From: JBEIFW01 sp040382215
GTDB taxonomy: Bacteria; Actinomycetota; Acidimicrobiia; Acidimicrobiales; Ilumatobacteraceae
NCBI GenBank assembly: GCA_040382215.1
Contig: JBEIFW010000008.1
Location: 1-35,581, forward strand
Direction: 5' to 3'
Length of the DNA stretch: 35,581 bases
The notes beneath the pieces were generated by a model. That model did not search any database, had not been told where the DNA came from, and saw only the letters and a program-made list of their open reading frames with translations. Each line of letters opens with the position of its first letter. The stretch's first letter is position 1. Positions 16,677 to 24,467 of the stretch are shown here, piece after piece. The translations under genes and the position numbers were made by a program.

Positions 16677-17324
16677 TCAGCCTGCAGCGGTGGTCGTCAC
16701 CGGGGTCCCCGGCGCCGCAGCAGGAGCCTTCGGTTGCCCGGCGGGGCTCAAGAGCAACGGCATGGTGAAGGCTCGGACGCTCATGGCCGCGGTGCCCACC
16801 GCCGGGGTCACCTTCGTGTCCCACACGATGTCGACGGAGTCGACCACGAAGATCCGCTGCAGGCGGGTGAGCGCATCGAAATACGCGCGGAGGTTGGCGT
16901 CCGTGCCGGAAACCTCGACGTTCATGCTGATCTCGGCGTAGCCGGCGGTGGCCGGCGGCTTGTCGCCGCCCGGTGCCGGCGGGGCGGTGACCGGTGCGCC
17001 GGACCCGGCGGGCTCGGCGAAGGTCGCCTTCAGCCAGGTGACGTTGGCGCTAGCTGCAAGGGCGCCGAGCGATCGGATCAGGTCGGGCAGCGCTGCGTCC
17101 GGCGGGATTGCGGCAGAGACTCGCTCGATCGACCGGCGGAACACGTCCCGTCGGCGGTCGGCGTTCTGGGCGGGAGCGAGCTTGGCCTCGAGCGTGGCGA
17201 CCTCTTCTTCGAGCGTGGCGACCTGCTCCATACGGTCGGATCGCTGCCCCCACACCCAGTTGGCGCCCAGCCCGATCACGAGCACTGCGGGCACGACCTT
17301 CAACAACAACGTGCGACCGTTCAT
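16677..17324 (-). CDS. pilO: PilO-like type IV pilus inner-membrane protein
   Basis: A 215-residue bitopic membrane protein: a short cytoplasmic end, one membrane helix (about residues 7-26), a coiled coil (ATLEEEVATLEAKL, about 36-50) and a ferredoxin-like periplasmic-type domain. This is the layout of PilO, which pairs with PilN to link the cytoplasmic PilM to the outer parts of the pilus machine. A Pro/Gly-rich loop (about 110-125) and an Ala/Pro-rich tail are extra. The ATG overlaps the stop of the PilM-PilN gene (ATGA). Confidence 0.8.
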   Translation of the reverse strand: MNGRTLLLKVVPAVLVIGLGANWVWGQRSDRMEQVATLEEEVATLEAKLAPAQNADRRRDVFRRSIERVSAAIPPDAALPDLIRSLGALAASANVTWLKATFAEPAGSGAPVTAPPAPGGDKPPATAGYAEISMNVEVSGTDANLRAYFDALTRLQRIFVVDSVDIVWDTKVTPAVGTAAMSVRAFTMPLLLSPAGQPKAPAAAPGTPVTTTAAG

Positions 17325-18886
17325 CGGTTCCGTGCCTTCAGGATCGGCCGTTCGAGCAGGTAGACGTTTTCGGCGGGTAGCAGCGCCGTCACCGAGGCGT
17401 TCACGAACTCGTCACCGGTGCCGTCCTTGCTCGGCGGCGGCAGGTTCGACACCCACACCTTCTCGGCGCCCATCTTGGACAGCGCCTCGAGGAAGGGGCT
17501 GACCGCTTCCTGGCGGCCGCGCAGGCGGACCTCGAGGTTGAGGCGAAGGCCTCCGTCGGCTGGTCGCCCCATCCGGACCGCTTGGATCTGACTCCCTGCG
17601 GGCAGGGTCCTGGCGAGCGCGTCCATCAGCTTGGGAAGGTCGAGTTCCTTCTGCAGCGTCTGGGCGAGGGTGGCGTCGGCCACCCCGCCGAGGCGTTGGA
17701 GGACGAGGGCGGGGGCGTACGAGGCGAGCTGCGTCTCGAGGTCGACCTTGCGGTTCTCGACCTCGCTCACCTGGCCGTCGGCCTGGAGGATCAACCCGAA
17801 GGAGGCAAGGACCAACGCCGCGGCCGTACCGGCGCCGACGATCAGCCGTTTGCGGGCGTGCTCGCGCTGGAGCCGTCGGCGGTTCCGTTCGACGATCTCC
17901 GGGTCGCGCAGGCCGAGCAGGGGTTGTTCGTCCTGGTCCACGAGTCCGGCGAGCAGGGCCGAATAGCCGACCGGCCGCTCGATGCGCGAGACGGTGTCGA
18001 GCGACGCAACGGTCGGGGCGACCGGCTTGAGGAACAGGGCGGCGTCCATGAGGGTGCCCGCGAGGTTGGGGAGCAGGAACCCGGGGCCGTGCGCATGGAT
18101 GTCCGACGGGATCGTGAGGCCCTGTCGGGTCCAGAAATCGGTCGTCCGGGTGATCTGTACCCCGAGCTCGACCACGTAGGAATGCACGATGCCGACCGCC
18201 TCGAGGTCGTTCTGGGCGGCGCCGCGTACGACAGAGGCGACGCGCTCGAAGGCTCGGGCTGGATCCGGGCCGAGGCGTTCGTACACGCTGTTCAGACCGC
18301 CGCACGACAGGTAGCGCACCGCCATCGGCTTGCCGTTGGCGATGAGTGCCAAGTCGGCGCTGTCGTTGCGCAACCCCAGGAAGAGCCCGTTCTGGCTGTA
18401 AAGCAGCGACGCCGGGACCAGCGCAGCATCGCTCGATGCGAATGCGTCCCACGCTTCGCGTAGCGGAGCGACGTCGACCACGGCACTGACCCCTTGCACC
18501 GTGCCGTTGCGCTCGTCGGTGATCCGGAACGACCAGACGGAGTCGGGCCGCAGAAGGCCCACCTCGTCGAGCGCGTCGGCCAGCGCCGCGCCTCGGGCGT
18601 TCACCGGAACGTCGGCGAACTCGAGCAACTCCGTACGCGTCGCCGGGTGGTGCCACGCGACGGTGATGAAGCCTTTCGGATTCGTGGCGAGGAACTGTCG
18701 GACGGTTCGTCCCACCGTGTCCGATCGGAACACGGTGAAGGACACGACGACGTCGTCAACGACCTCCATCACCCGAAGGGTCGTGCCGTCGAGCTCGGCG
18801 CCGAAGCACCGGCCCGTGCGGCGTCGCCCGTCCGGCGGGTTGGGAAGGGCCACGGCCGGGCTCGGATGCGGGGGCGCCGACGTCAT
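17321..18886 (-). CDS. PilM-PilN fusion protein of the type IV pilus alignment complex
   Basis: A 521-residue protein. The first roughly 330 residues look like the actin-like ATPase fold of PilM (GAELDGTTLRVMEV near the start). A single membrane helix follows (around residue 350, GAGTAAALVLASFGLIL), then a coiled coil (VSEVENRKVDLETQL) and a ferredoxin-like domain typical of PilN, with LPAGSQIQAVRMG. PilM and PilN are normally separate interacting proteins, so this looks like a natural fusion. It is the first gene of the pilus operon and starts at ATG 18886. No clear -10 box or ribosome-binding site was found just upstream. Confidence 0.75.
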   Translation of the reverse strand: MTSAPPHPSPAVALPNPPDGRRRTGRCFGAELDGTTLRVMEVVDDVVVSFTVFRSDTVGRTVRQFLATNPKGFITVAWHHPATRTELLEFADVPVNARGAALADALDEVGLLRPDSVWSFRITDERNGTVQGVSAVVDVAPLREAWDAFASSDAALVPASLLYSQNGLFLGLRNDSADLALIANGKPMAVRYLSCGGLNSVYERLGPDPARAFERVASVVRGAAQNDLEAVGIVHSYVVELGVQITRTTDFWTRQGLTIPSDIHAHGPGFLLPNLAGTLMDAALFLKPVAPTVASLDTVSRIERPVGYSALLAGLVDQDEQPLLGLRDPEIVERNRRRLQREHARKRLIVGAGTAAALVLASFGLILQADGQVSEVENRKVDLETQLASYAPALVLQRLGGVADATLAQTLQKELDLPKLMDALARTLPAGSQIQAVRMGRPADGGLRLNLEVRLRGRQEAVSPFLEALSKMGAEKVWVSNLPPPSKDGTGDEFVNASVTALLPAENVYLLERPILKARNR

Positions 18887-18980
18887 CGGTGGTCGGATCG
18901 GCCGATGCGCTGCGCAGTTGAGCCGCTACCCGAGGCGAGTTGCCGAACCTTCCGGTTTCGGCGCCGCATTCAGTTTTGGG

Positions 18981-19964
18981 TCAGTAGTCGATCACGGAGA
19001 TATCGCGCAGCTTGTCGAGCCGATGGCGGGCGTTGATCGTTCGGACCGTTCCCGATCGGGAGCGCATTACCAGCGACTGGGTGGTGGCGCCGTTCGTGTC
19101 GAAGCGCACCCCCCGCAGCAGTTCTCCGTCGGTGACGCCGGTGGCGGCGAAGAAGGCATTGTCGCCCTGGACGAGGTCGTCGGTCGTCAGCACCCGATCG
19201 AGGTCGTAGCCTGCGGCCACGGCGGCTGCCCGCTCGTCGTCGTTCCGGGGCCACAGGCGCCCCTGGATCTCCCCGCCCATCGCCTTCAGCGCGGCTGCGG
19301 CCACGACCCCCTCCGGGGTACCCCCGATCCCGAACAGGATGTCGCAGCCGGCTTCGGGCCAGGCCGTGGCGATGGCACCGAAGATGTCTCCGTCGCTGAT
19401 CAGACGGATCCGCGCTCCGGTGGAACGCACTTCGCCGATCAGGTCGGCGTGGCGGTCACGGTCGAGGATCACGACGGTGAGATCGCGCACGCTCTCCCGC
19501 TTGGCTTTGGCCACCCAGCGCAGGTTCTGCGTTGCCGAGGCGGTGATGTCGATCGATCCGGCGGCGTCGGGGCCGACCGCGATCTTCTCCATGTAGACGC
19601 AGGGCCCAGGGTTGAACATCGCCCCGCGATCGGCGACGGCGATCACCGAGAGTGCGTTGCCCCGCCCGAGCGAGGTGAGCGTCGTGCCGTCGATCGGGTC
19701 GACGGCGACGTCGCAGACCGGGGGTGTCCCGTCACCGACGCGCTCGCCGTTGTAGAGCATCGGCGCCTCGTCCTTCTCGCCTTCCCCGATGACGACGATC
19801 CCGTCCATGGGGACGCCGGACAGGATGGTGCGCATCGCTTCCACGGCGGCGCCGTCGGCGCCGTTCTTGTCGCCGCGGCCCATCCAGCGAGCCGCGGCCA
19901 TGGCGGCGGCCTCGGTGGTGCGGACCAACTCCAGGGCGAGGTTTCGTTCGGGGGCCTGTGCCAT
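18981..19964 (-). CDS. glpX: Class II fructose-1,6-bisphosphatase
   Basis: A 327-residue GlpX-type enzyme that converts fructose 1,6-bisphosphate to fructose 6-phosphate in gluconeogenesis; it is the main FBPase type of actinobacteria. Signature segments are GDKNGADGAAVEAM, IGEGEKDEAPMLYNGERVG and the metal-binding DPIDGTT at residues 89-95, followed by GIGGTPEGVVAAAALKAMGG. The ATG at 19964 is preferred to the GTG at 19973 because TACCGT lies seven bases before it. It therefore has its own promoter although it directly follows an operon on the same strand. A 94-base gap then separates it from the pilus operon; nothing else is visible there. Confidence 0.94.
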   Translation of the reverse strand: MAQAPERNLALELVRTTEAAAMAAARWMGRGDKNGADGAAVEAMRTILSGVPMDGIVVIGEGEKDEAPMLYNGERVGDGTPPVCDVAVDPIDGTTLTSLGRGNALSVIAVADRGAMFNPGPCVYMEKIAVGPDAAGSIDITASATQNLRWVAKAKRESVRDLTVVILDRDRHADLIGEVRSTGARIRLISDGDIFGAIATAWPEAGCDILFGIGGTPEGVVAAAALKAMGGEIQGRLWPRNDDERAAAVAAGYDLDRVLTTDDLVQGDNAFFAATGVTDGELLRGVRFDTNGATTQSLVMRSRSGTVRTINARHRLDKLRDISVIDY

Positions 19965-19971
19965 GAGGGGC

Positions 19972-19977
19972 ACGGTA
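19972..19977 (-). promoter_or_regulatory. -10 box TACCGT of glpX, leaderless type
   Basis: Minus-strand TACCGT, then seven bases, then the ATG at 19964. The box lies immediately beyond the CoA-transferase stop (19979-19981), so glpX need not depend on the upstream operon. It overlaps the alternative GTG, which makes that start unlikely. Confidence 0.55.
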
Positions 19978-19978
19978 C

Positions 19979-21145
19979 TCAGCGCAGGGTCCTCGATGCC
20001 GTGAGGACGTCGATCTCCTCGCGCGAGTACCCCAGCTCGGCCAGGATGGCGGTCCCGTCTGCACCCGGGAGCGGCGCAGGGTGGCGCAGCGCTCCCGCTG
20101 GGGTCCGGCCGAACCGGACGGCGTAGGGAACGTGGCGGTACGGCCCGGCGACGGGGTGGTCGACGACCGGGAGCCCTGCGACGAGGTCGTCGAGCGAGGC
20201 GACTTCGGTGGCCGGGATCTGGTTGGTCCGGCAGAACGCGAGCCAGTTGGCCGTCGTGTCCGTCGCCAGGACGGCTCCGACGTCGCGGTACAACGAGTCG
20301 GCGTTGGCGATCCGGGCCCGACCGGATCGGATGCGGGGGTCGTCGGCCAGATCCTCGCGTCCGCCCTTGCAGAAGAGTGCGACGTAGTTCGCCTCGCTGT
20401 ACGGCAGGACGTGGATCCAGCCGTCGGTCGTTCGGCGCGGGCGCCGTTCGGGGGTCAGGAGCCGGCGGTAGCCGGCGCCGGCCAGCGGCGGTTCCGGGAT
20501 CGCTGCGGCGCCGTGCTCGACCAGCACCCAGGACCGGGTGACGTCGAGCATCGGGACCTCGACGTGCTGACCCTCGCCGGTGCGCTCGCGATGGACGAGC
20601 GCAGCGAGCACGGCGGAGACGATCGTCAGGCCACAGACCTTGTCCGCGACGAGCGTCGGCACGAGGGCGGGCTCGCCATCCGACCGGACGAACAAATCGG
20701 GGATGCCCGAGGCGGCCTGCACGACGTCGTCGTAGGCCGGGTCGTCGGCGCGCTCGTGCTCGGAGGGGAAGCCGTGCGCCTGGCAGAACACGATGTCCGG
20801 TCGTACGGTTCGCACGTCGTCGTAGGTGAGTCGCAATCGGGCGAGCGGACCTGGACGGAGGTTCGTCACGACGACATCGCTTCGGGCAGCGAGGCGCAGG
20901 AACGCCTGTCGGCCCTGTTCCTGACGGAGATCGAGGCCGATGTTCCGCTTGTTTCGAAGGAGGTTGAGCGAGACGCCCGACAGCTGCGGATGCGGTCCAG
21001 GGCCCATCACCCGGTTGGTCTCACCCCGTTCGGACTCGACGGTGATGACGTCGGCACCGAGATCGCCGAGCGTCTGGGTGGCGAGCGGCCCCATGATCAC
21101 GCTGGTGAGGTCGAGCACACGGATCCCGGACAGCGGGCCGCTCAT
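19979..21145 (-). CDS. CaiB/BaiF family (class III) CoA-transferase
   Basis: A 388-residue enzyme that moves CoA between carboxylic acids through an aspartyl-CoA thioester. The opening LSGIRVLDLTSVIMGPLATQ, then LGDLGADVITVES, NLLRNKRNIGLDL and the catalytic Asp (168, in LVADKVCGL) followed by ERTGEGQHVEVPMLD are diagnostic. The length matches the family (about 390). The ATG overlaps the stop of the cysteine-synthase-like gene (ATGA); the longer frame upstream lies antisense-like within that gene. It is the last gene of a four-gene operon. Substrate unknown; many relatives act on bile acid, carnitine, oxalate or aromatic acids. Confidence 0.88.
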   Translation of the reverse strand: MSGPLSGIRVLDLTSVIMGPLATQTLGDLGADVITVESERGETNRVMGPGPHPQLSGVSLNLLRNKRNIGLDLRQEQGRQAFLRLAARSDVVVTNLRPGPLARLRLTYDDVRTVRPDIVFCQAHGFPSEHERADDPAYDDVVQAASGIPDLFVRSDGEPALVPTLVADKVCGLTIVSAVLAALVHRERTGEGQHVEVPMLDVTRSWVLVEHGAAAIPEPPLAGAGYRRLLTPERRPRRTTDGWIHVLPYSEANYVALFCKGGREDLADDPRIRSGRARIANADSLYRDVGAVLATDTTANWLAFCRTNQIPATEVASLDDLVAGLPVVDHPVAGPYRHVPYAVRFGRTPAGALRHPAPLPGADGTAILAELGYSREEIDVLTASRTLR

Positions 21146-22221
21146 GCGGTCAGCCTCCCACCGGTGAGGAACCGTTCGATCGCCGCCGTCGGACCGACGA
21201 GATCGAGGCCTTGAGCCCGGACCCACCCGTCGTCGTAGTAGGTGTGGCCGTACCGATCGCCGGGGTCGCAGATCAGGGTTACCACGCTGCCGGCCCCGCC
21301 CCGGGTTCGCAGTTCGTCGATGAGCGTGAACGCACCCCACAGGTTGGTCCCGGTCGAGCCGCCGACCCGTCGGCCGAGCACGCTCGACAAGTGGCGCATC
21401 GCTGCGATCGACGCCGCGTCCGGGACGGCGAGTAGCCGGTCGACGACCTCGGCCACGAAGCTCGGCTCGACCCGGGGACGGCCGATGCCCTCGATGCGAC
21501 TCGCAGCCTGTAGCTGCAGGGTCGTATCGCCGGAGGCCCAGTACGCGCCGAAGACGCTGCGCTCGGGGTCGACCACGGCGAGTTCGGTGTCGTGCCGGCG
21601 GTAACGGAGGTACCGGCCGAAGGTGGCCGACGTACCGCCGGTGCCGGCGCCGACCACGATCCAGCGGGGTACGGGGTGACGCTCGAGGGCGAGCTGCGAG
21701 AACACCGACTCCGCGATGTTGTTGTTGCCGCGCCAATCGGTGGCCCGCTCGGCGAAGGTGAACTGGTCCAGGTAGTGGCCGCCGGTGGCCTCGGCGATAC
21801 AGGCCGCCTCGTCGTAGATGGCGGTCGGGTCGTCGACGAGGCGCACGGTGCCGCCGTAGTGCTCGACGGCGGCGATCTTCTCCGGGGAGATCGCCGCCGG
21901 CATGACGGCGACGAATGGCAGGCCGAGCATGCGGGCGACGTAGGCCTCGCTGACCGCCGTCGAGCCCGACGAGGCCTCGACCAGCGTGGTTCCCTCGTGG
22001 ATCCGGCCGTCACACAAGCCGTAGAGCACCAGTGAGCGGGCGAGACGATGTTTCAGGGATCCGGTCGGGTGGGTCGACTCGTCCTTCAGGTAGAGGTCGA
22101 TATCCCACTCGGGCGGTAGCGGGTAGACGATCAGGTGGGTGTCGGCCGAGCGGTGCATGTCCGCTTCGAGCTTGGCGATCGCCGCGTGCACCCACCGGCG
22201 GTCCTCAGGGCGGGGCGGCAC
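21142..22221 (-). CDS. PLP-dependent cysteine synthase family protein
   Basis: A 359-residue fold-type II pyridoxal-phosphate enzyme. The Schiff-base lysine is K57 in HPTGSLKHR, the phosphate-binding loop is GAGTGGTSATFG, and substrate-loop residues VEASSGSTAVSEA are present. A late CDPGDRYGHTYYDDGW motif is typical of the cysteine-synthase-like subgroup found in mycobacteria. It may make cysteine from O-acetylserine or act on a related substrate, including beta-elimination. The start is GTG 22221, three bases after the upstream methyltransferase stop; the end overlaps the CoA-transferase gene. Confidence 0.85.
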   Translation of the reverse strand: MPPRPEDRRWVHAAIAKLEADMHRSADTHLIVYPLPPEWDIDLYLKDESTHPTGSLKHRLARSLVLYGLCDGRIHEGTTLVEASSGSTAVSEAYVARMLGLPFVAVMPAAISPEKIAAVEHYGGTVRLVDDPTAIYDEAACIAEATGGHYLDQFTFAERATDWRGNNNIAESVFSQLALERHPVPRWIVVGAGTGGTSATFGRYLRYRRHDTELAVVDPERSVFGAYWASGDTTLQLQAASRIEGIGRPRVEPSFVAEVVDRLLAVPDAASIAAMRHLSSVLGRRVGGSTGTNLWGAFTLIDELRTRGGAGSVVTLICDPGDRYGHTYYDDGWVRAQGLDLVGPTAAIERFLTGGRLTA

Positions 22222-22224
22222 GGT

Positions 22225-22863
22225 TCAGTCCCAGCGTCGTTCGAGCACGCGGAGGCTGCCGTGGGCGCCAACCTCGACGAAGAGGCCGCTGGCGATCGCT
22301 GGCAGGTAGATGTCCTCGTAGGGCGGTCGGCCGCCATCGGCGGGGTCGGGGAAGACGTCGTGGATGGCGAGCAACCCGCCGGGAGCCACGTGCGGCGTCC
22401 ATCCGGCGTAGTCAGCCCGGGCCGGATCCACGCCGTGGCCCCCGTCGATGAACACGAAGGCACACGGCGTTCGCCAGTGGCGGGCGATCACTGGTGAGGG
22501 CCCGACCACCGCAACCACGACGTCCTCGAGGCCGGCGTCATGGATCGTGTGCCGGAATTTCGGGAGCGTGTCCATCTTGCCGGTGGCGGGGTCGACCAGG
22601 CCAGGGTCGTGCCAATCCCACCCGGCTTGGTTCTCCTCGCTCCCGCGGTGGTGGTCGACCGCGAACACCACCGTCCCGACCGTCCGGGCCGCAGCTCCCA
22701 GCCAGACCGTCGAGCGCCCGCAGTAGGAGCCGACCTCGAGGAACGGTGCGGTGGGCACGGCGGCGCCGGCCCGAACCGCCCAGTCGAACAGGGCGTCACC
22801 CTCCTCGGGTGGCATGAAACCCGTCGCGGCCAGCGCTGCAGCCCGGAGGCCGGGCTCGATCAC
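22225..22863 (-). CDS. Class I SAM-dependent methyltransferase (Methyltransf_24-like)
   Basis: A 212-residue Rossmann-fold methyltransferase. Motif I is FLEVGSYCGRSTVWLG, the acidic residue after the second strand is in VFAVDHHRGS, and FVFIDGGHG is the strand-4 region. This pattern belongs to the Methyltransf_24 group, often with sugar, antibiotic or small-molecule acceptors. The GTG start at 22863 is five bases after the nitroreductase stop; tight packing suggests one operon with the nitroreductase and the two genes downstream. Acceptor unknown. Confidence 0.82.
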   Translation of the reverse strand: MIEPGLRAAALAATGFMPPEEGDALFDWAVRAGAAVPTAPFLEVGSYCGRSTVWLGAAARTVGTVVFAVDHHRGSEENQAGWDWHDPGLVDPATGKMDTLPKFRHTIHDAGLEDVVVAVVGPSPVIARHWRTPCAFVFIDGGHGVDPARADYAGWTPHVAPGGLLAIHDVFPDPADGGRPPYEDIYLPAIASGLFVEVGAHGSLRVLERRWD

Positions 22864-22867
22864 CGGT

Positions 22868-23527
22868 TCACCAGCCGTCCCACCGAATGACCGAATCCGG
22901 GTTGGGTCGGGCGGCCGCCTTGAACTCGGTTCCCTTTGTGAACGCCAACGGGGTGAGGCACACCTGCTGGACCGCGTCGAAGGGGATCCCGAGCACCTCG
23001 GCTGCGGCCTGCTCCTGGAAGAGGTGGACCGTCGTCCAGCAGGTGCCGAGGCCGCGTGCCCGGGCGGCGAGCATGAAGCTCCACATCGCCGGGAGCACGT
23101 TGCCCATCATCGACGCAGCAAACGTGCCGGGCTTGTCGTCGGTCCGCCCGGCGAGCGAGCACGCGATCACGAGCGCAGGGGCGTCGCCCATGTGTTCCCC
23201 GAGGAAGTCCGCCGAGTCGGCCGACCGCTGCTGCTGGGCGTTCGCGTCCTCGGATCCCTTGTCGATCGTGCGGATGTAGATCCCGTCGAGCGACTTGTAG
23301 ACGTTGTAGCACTGCCGGTAGATCTCGCCGATCGCCTTGCGCTTGGCCTCGTCGCGGACCACGACGAAGGCGAACGTCGGGTTGTTGGAACCCGCAGGCG
23401 ATTGCTGGGCGGCGGCGACGCACTCGCGGATCAGGTCGTCGGAGACCGGCCGGGAGAAGTCGAGCCGCTTACGCACGGCTCGGGTGGTGCTGAGCAGCTG
23501 GTCCGGGTTGAGGTCGAGCAAGGACAT
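22868..23527 (-). CDS. Nitroreductase family protein (FMN)
   Basis: A 219-residue flavoprotein of the nitroreductase/NfsB superfamily. The FMN-binding N-terminus is recognisable in TTRAVRKRLDFSRPVSDDLI followed by AAQQSPAGSNN, and the C-terminal LTPLAFTKGTEFK also fits. Family members reduce nitro groups, quinones, enones or act in dehydrogenation. It is the first gene of the minus-strand operon reaching to 19979, with a TAACGT box six bases before its ATG. It is divergent from the thioesterase gene with 91 bases between the starts. Confidence 0.88.
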   Translation of the reverse strand: MSLLDLNPDQLLSTTRAVRKRLDFSRPVSDDLIRECVAAAQQSPAGSNNPTFAFVVVRDEAKRKAIGEIYRQCYNVYKSLDGIYIRTIDKGSEDANAQQQRSADSADFLGEHMGDAPALVIACSLAGRTDDKPGTFAASMMGNVLPAMWSFMLAARARGLGTCWTTVHLFQEQAAAEVLGIPFDAVQQVCLTPLAFTKGTEFKAAARPNPDSVIRWDGW

Positions 23528-23533
23528 GCCGGC

Positions 23534-23539
23534 ACGTTA
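23534..23539 (-). promoter_or_regulatory. -10 box TAACGT of the nitroreductase operon
   Basis: Minus-strand TAACGT is followed by GCCGGC and the ATG at 23527. The six-base gap has no ribosome-binding site, so the transcript is probably leaderless. Confidence 0.55.
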
Positions 23540-23618
23540 GGTCTGCTGCCGGCGGTGACGGGACACGTAGGGCGCGTGAGGACGCGTCACGGTGGCGCTA
23601 CGCGAGAATCGTCTCCGC

Positions 23619-24467
23619 ATGGGTGCCCTCGATGACCTCGTCGATCTGCTCGATCTCGAATCGATCGAGGTGAACGTCTTCCGAGGCACGTCGCCCCAGG
23701 AGAACCGTCAGCGCGTGTTCGGTGGGCAGGTCGCCGGGCAGGCGCTGGTAGCGGCCGCCCGCACGGTCGACACGGACCGGCAGGTTCACAGCCTGCATGC
23801 GTACTTTCTGCGCCCCGGTGATCCGATGGTGCCGATCCTGTACCTGGTCGACCGGATCCGCGACGGCAAGAGCTTCACCACGCGTCGGGTGGTGGCCATC
23901 CAGCACGGGCAGGCGATCTTCAACCTGCAGGCGAGCTTCCACGTCGACGAGCAGGGGCTCGAGCATCAGCTGCCGGCGCCGGCGGGTATGCCGGCACCCG
24001 AGTCCCTGCCGGATTTCCGGGCCCGGATGGCACCGTGGAAGCACCTGCTCGGCCCCTGGTACGACCGACCCCGACCGATCGACCTGCGTTACGTCGATTT
24101 CGTGGAGCCTGGTTCGCACCAGAAGCGTTCCGCCTTCCAGCAGGTGTGGTTGCGAGCGGACGGCCGGCTCCCCGACGACCCGGTGCTGCATGCGTGCATC
24201 GTCACCTACGCGTCGGACATGACGCTGCTCGACACGACGCTGCTCCCACACGGCTTCACCTGGTACGACACCCATCTTCAGATGGCGAGTCTCGACCATG
24301 CGATGTGGTTCCACCGACCGTTCCGGGCCGACGAGTGGTTGCTCTACGCACAGGGAACGCCGACGACATCGAACGCTCGTGGGCTCTCGTACGGGTTCAT
24401 CTACGACCACGACGGGAACCTCGTCGTCTCGGTCGTCCAGGAAGGACTGATAAGGAGCACGCCGTGA
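23619..24467 (+). CDS. tesB: Acyl-CoA thioesterase II
   Basis: A 282-residue double-hotdog thioesterase that hydrolyses acyl-CoA to free acid and CoA. Recognisable are RVFGGQVAGQALVAAARTV in the first hotdog, LHAYFLRPGDP, and the catalytic-region signatures LDHAMWFHRPFRADEWLLY and GLSYGFIYDHDG in the second. The ATG at 23619 is chosen because MGALDDLVDLLDLE is the usual TesB start; the nine extra codons from 23592 look unrelated. Its stop overlaps the GTG of the lipoprotein gene (GTGA), so the two are coupled. Confidence 0.92.
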   Translation: MGALDDLVDLLDLESIEVNVFRGTSPQENRQRVFGGQVAGQALVAAARTVDTDRQVHSLHAYFLRPGDPMVPILYLVDRIRDGKSFTTRRVVAIQHGQAIFNLQASFHVDEQGLEHQLPAPAGMPAPESLPDFRARMAPWKHLLGPWYDRPRPIDLRYVDFVEPGSHQKRSAFQQVWLRADGRLPDDPVLHACIVTYASDMTLLDTTLLPHGFTWYDTHLQMASLDHAMWFHRPFRADEWLLYAQGTPTTSNARGLSYGFIYDHDGNLVVSVVQEGLIRSTP

